A stretch of 64,000 bases of DNA from Pyrinomonadaceae bacterium MAG19_C2-C3 (GTDB lineage Bacteria > Acidobacteriota > Blastocatellia > Pyrinomonadales > Pyrinomonadaceae): positions 62,001 through 126,000 of the forward strand of contig JANDLT010000001.1 in assembly GCA_024330265.1 (NCBI GenBank). Reading direction: 5' to 3'. Below, one piece after another: positions 61,523-64,000 of the stretch. The notes under the pieces are model-generated. The model saw only the letters and a list, made by a program, of their open reading frames with translations. It was not told where the DNA came from and made no database searches. How positions within the stretch are numbered: position 1 is the first letter of the stretch; every line of letters starts with the position of its first letter. The translations under genes were made by a program, and so were the position numbers.

Positions 61523-61813
61523 TCATGATTTTAAGTTGGTTAAAAAAAGGTGCAATGTTTTGATGGTTTCATTTGCCGCTTTGTCTCTTGCAAAAATGCT
61601 TATTCCCATGAAATGTTCCAAGTGCAAAGTTACTGTGCTGTCAGCGATTTGAATATCTAAATACCTCTGCTCTAATCCCTCAAGACGCTCAACAATCCTG
61701 CCCTCGAACTTCTGTACAATTTCATTTCCTATTTCATCGAACAACTTCCAATCTGCTTCGTCTGTGACGATAAGCGAAACGTCTTGCTCGTCTTCTATAA
61801 GTCTTACATTCAT
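61523..61813 (-). CDS. Unrecognised 96-residue protein
   Basis: I do not recognise this protein. It is mixed alpha/beta (VRLIEDEQDVSLIVTDEADW, then LDIQIADSTVTLHLEHFMG), with a helical end. There is no signal peptide. I chose ATG 61813; a GTG at 61822 would overlap the fadN-like gene's stop. It lies between FadN-like gene and HicB in the same direction. Might be an immunity-like or accessory protein, but nothing in the sequence proves it. Confidence 0.5.
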   Translation of the reverse strand: MNVRLIEDEQDVSLIVTDEADWKLFDEIGNEIVQKFEGRIVERLEGLEQRYLDIQIADSTVTLHLEHFMGISIFARDKAANETIKTLHLFLTNLKS

Positions 61814-61821
61814 ACCTTTCA

Positions 61822-64000
61822 CTAATTCCGCAACGGCTTACCCGTTTTCAACATCGCGCCCATGCGTTCCTGCGTCGCACGCATCCCGCACAAACTCAAG
61901 AAGGCTTCGCGTTCTAAATCAAGCAGATATTGTTCGCTAACCTGCGTCGGATAATTGAGGTCGCCGCCGGTTAAGATGCGCGCCAACTTCTCGCCGATGA
62001 TGCGGTCATGTTCGCTGATGAATCCGCCGCGCAGCATTTGATGCAAGCCTAACTTCAACGTCGCAAGTACCGTCTCGCCTAAAGCTAAAATGTCCGTGCA
62101 TGGTTGCGGTTCGACGTAGCCGGTTTTAACGAGTGCTAAAACTTCTTGCTTCGCGTCGGCAATCAGGCGGTCGGCGTTCATCGAAATTGAATCGTCTTCG
62201 TGCAGGAATCCGAGCGCGCGGGCTTCTTCGGCGGAAGTCGAGACTTTCGCCAACGCGATGGTCTCGAACGCTTTCTTGATGAACGGGAACGGGTCGGCAT
62301 CGTTCAAGGTTTTGACTTTATCCATCGCCCGCAGAAGCATCTCTTTCGTGCCGCCGCCCGCCGGAATAAGACCGACACCGACTTCGACAAGTCCCATGTA
62401 AGTCTCCGCCGAAGCCCGCACGCGGTCGCCGTGAAGCGCGATTTCGCAACCACCGCCGAGCGTCAAACCGAACGGCGCGACGACGACGGGTTTGGCGGAA
62501 TAACGAAGGCTCATCGTCGCCTGTTGAAACTGACGAATCACGATGTCGAGTTCGTCCCATTCTTCTTCCTGCGCCGCCAGAAGCACGAGCATCAAATTCG
62601 CGCCCGCTGAAAAAGCCGCGCCTTGATTGCCGATGACCAAGCCTTCAAAGTTCTTTTCGACCTCGCCCAAAGCGTATCGAATCATCCCGACCGTATCGCC
62701 GCCGATAGAGTTCATCTTTGAATGAAACTCCAGACATGCCACGCCGTCGCCGAGGTCAATCAACGACGCCCCCGCGTTTTTCTTGATGACTCCGGTGCGT
62801 TCCTTGATGTCTTTGAGAACGATGACGCCGGGTTGTTTGGTGACTTCTTTGTACGACTTCGTGGTGAAATCATAAAACTGCCGCGTGCCGTTTTCCGATT
62901 TGTAAAACGTAGTCGCGCCGCTCGTCAACATCTCTTCGATGTGCGCGGGAATAGCGCGCCCTTCCTCTTTCATACGCGCGACCGACTTTTCAACGCCAAT
63001 CGCATCCCACGTTTCAAAGGGTCCCAACTCCCAACCGAAACCCCACTTGAGCGCGTTATCAACTTCGACAATCGAGTCCGCAATTTCCGGTATTCGCTTC
63101 GCGCTGTAAAGCAGACTCGCACTCATCTCTTTCCACAAAAACGCCCCGACCCTATCCTTACCCCACGTCAACATCTTGATGCGTTCCGGCAAATGCTCGA
63201 TGTTTTTCGCGGCGTCAAGCGGCGGCAGTTTCACCTTTTCCGCCGGACGATACTCAAGCGAAGCGTGGTCGAGCGTCCAGATTTCTTTCTTCTCGCCCTT
63301 CTGTTTTTGATAAAAACCCGAACCCGATTTCGCCCCTAAAATCCCGCGCCCAATCATCTGCCGGATAAACTCCGGTGCGATGAAAACGTCGCGCTCATCA
63401 TCTTCCGGCACGGCTTCATAAAGATTACTGGCAACGTGATTTAGCACGTCTAAACCGACGACATCGGACGTGCGAAACGTCGCGGACTTAGGACGACCGA
63501 GAACGCTCCCTGTCATCTTGTCAATTTCTTCAATCGAGTAACCGTCCTCCATCATCGTCTTTATCGCGTGCATCGAAGCGAAGACACCTATGCGGTTGGC
63601 GACGAAATTCGGACGGTCTTTCGCCAGCACGACGCCCTTGCCAAGTCTCCCGTCAACGAAGCCGTGAACCGAACACATCACTTCCGGCGAAGTCCATTCG
63701 GTGGCGATGAGTTCGCACAAGTGCAGATAGCGCGGCGGATTGAAAAAGTGGACGCCCAAGAAATGCTTGCGAAAGTCTTCCGAGAAACCTTCCGCGATAG
63801 AGCGAATCGGGATGCCGGAAGTGTTCGACGCGACGATTGAGCCCTGCTTTCGATGCTTATCAACTTCCGTATAAAGCTTTTGTTTAATCTCCAAGTTTTC
63901 GACGACGGCTTCAATCACGAAATCGCAATCTTTCAACTTCGCCATGTCGTCCGCGAAGTTGCCGACACTGACCAGCGCGACCTTTTCCGGCGCGAAGAAC
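61822..64000 (-). CDS. 3-hydroxyacyl-CoA dehydrogenase / enoyl-CoA hydratase fusion (FadN-like), 5' end cut
   Basis: The frame is open to the window edge, so at least 726 residues are visible, and the nucleotide-binding start is outside. In order: the dehydrogenase part (DFVIEAVVENLEIKQKL, SNTSGIPI, HFFNPPRYLHLCELI), its C-terminal helical domain (KDRPNFVANRIGVF), then the enoyl-CoA hydratase (crotonase) domain with NQGAAFSAGANL and FGLTLGGGCEIALHGDRVRA (oxyanion hole) in the last third. The order matches FadN of Bacillus rather than FadB. It would catalyse hydration and dehydrogenation in fatty-acid oxidation. It starts the oxidation block at the right edge. Confidence 0.9.
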   Translation of the reverse strand, partial: FFAPEKVALVSVGNFADDMAKLKDCDFVIEAVVENLEIKQKLYTEVDKHRKQGSIVASNTSGIPIRSIAEGFSEDFRKHFLGVHFFNPPRYLHLCELIATEWTSPEVMCSVHGFVDGRLGKGVVLAKDRPNFVANRIGVFASMHAIKTMMEDGYSIEEIDKMTGSVLGRPKSATFRTSDVVGLDVLNHVASNLYEAVPEDDERDVFIAPEFIRQMIGRGILGAKSGSGFYQKQKGEKKEIWTLDHASLEYRPAEKVKLPPLDAAKNIEHLPERIKMLTWGKDRVGAFLWKEMSASLLYSAKRIPEIADSIVEVDNALKWGFGWELGPFETWDAIGVEKSVARMKEEGRAIPAHIEEMLTSGATTFYKSENGTRQFYDFTTKSYKEVTKQPGVIVLKDIKERTGVIKKNAGASLIDLGDGVACLEFHSKMNSIGGDTVGMIRYALGEVEKNFEGLVIGNQGAAFSAGANLMLVLLAAQEEEWDELDIVIRQFQQATMSLRYSAKPVVVAPFGLTLGGGCEIALHGDRVRASAETYMGLVEVGVGLIPAGGGTKEMLLRAMDKVKTLNDADPFPFIKKAFETIALAKVSTSAEEARALGFLHEDDSISMNADRLIADAKQEVLALVKTGYVEPQPCTDILALGETVLATLKLGLHQMLRGGFISEHDRIIGEKLARILTGGDLNYPTQVSEQYLLDLEREAFLSLCGMRATQERMGAMLKTGKPLRN

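Overview
The window is a chromosomal segment of a Gram-negative, GC-rich bacterium. An Acidobacteriota (Blastocatellia-like) origin is my inference, from: a small exported protein with a cysteine-rich PKD-like domain; an E1 2-oxoacid dehydrogenase fused as alpha-beta; several Uma2 proteins; exported TonB/TPR proteins with proline- or Asn-rich linkers; and many hairpin-forming intergenic repeats. A LpxL-type acyltransferase, TonB-like proteins and SecA fit a two-membrane envelope. I see no rRNA, CRISPR array, prophage or transposase. There is one tRNA, a type II tRNA-Ser(UGA).

Layout. 1-7.5 kb: small accessory genes (TPR, Uma2, HicB-like, PKD-like), then the fused E1 enzyme and two exported TldD/PmbA-type proteins. 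7.5-11.1 kb: little-known genes (DUF2752, zinc-ribbon membrane protein, M15-like protein, three unrecognised genes). 11.2-22.5 kb: ispH, a Ski2-like helicase, secA flanked by two TonB-like exported proteins, a large unrecognised helical protein and a second Uma2. 22.5-30.5 kb: DUF2227, an LpxL-like acyltransferase, fabG, the wreck of a fused restriction-modification gene, galU, serS and a two-gene nucleotidyltransferase unit. 30.5-39.6 kb: sppA, mnmA, a NorQ/NorD-type AAA+ and VWA pair and a thioredoxin-reductase-like flavoprotein. 39.7-46.4 kb: an HNH nuclease with a coiled-coil partner, two paralogous membrane SpoIIE-type phosphatases separated by a VapBC-type toxin-antitoxin pair, and an HNH-like gene running into tRNA-Ser. 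46.5-56.2 kb: TauE-like and XylH-like membrane proteins, aroK-aroA, an RsbW-like kinase and a STAS antagonist, a DUF2062 protein, a TPR exported protein and a metallo-beta-lactamase-fold hydrolase. 56.3-64 kb: a minus-strand fatty-acid oxidation block (long acyl-CoA dehydrogenase, thioesterase, thiolase, FadN-like hydratase/dehydrogenase) with trpF and a four-gene tandem HicBA array inside it.

How the parts may work together. The phosphatases, the RsbW-like kinase and the STAS protein could form a partner-switching circuit, although they are 6-11 kb apart. The minus-strand block at the right edge holds nearly all activities of one beta-oxidation round. The intergenic spaces carry two repeat classes that are the most unusual large-scale feature: heptamer or octamer tandem repeats arranged as hairpins, and 200-300 bp nested inverted repeats. 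No single entirely new system stands out beyond doubt. The best candidates are the 94-aa/nucleotidyltransferase pair, the NorQ/NorD pair with an enlarged VWA protein, the TldD-like active/inactive pair, and the tandem HicBA array.
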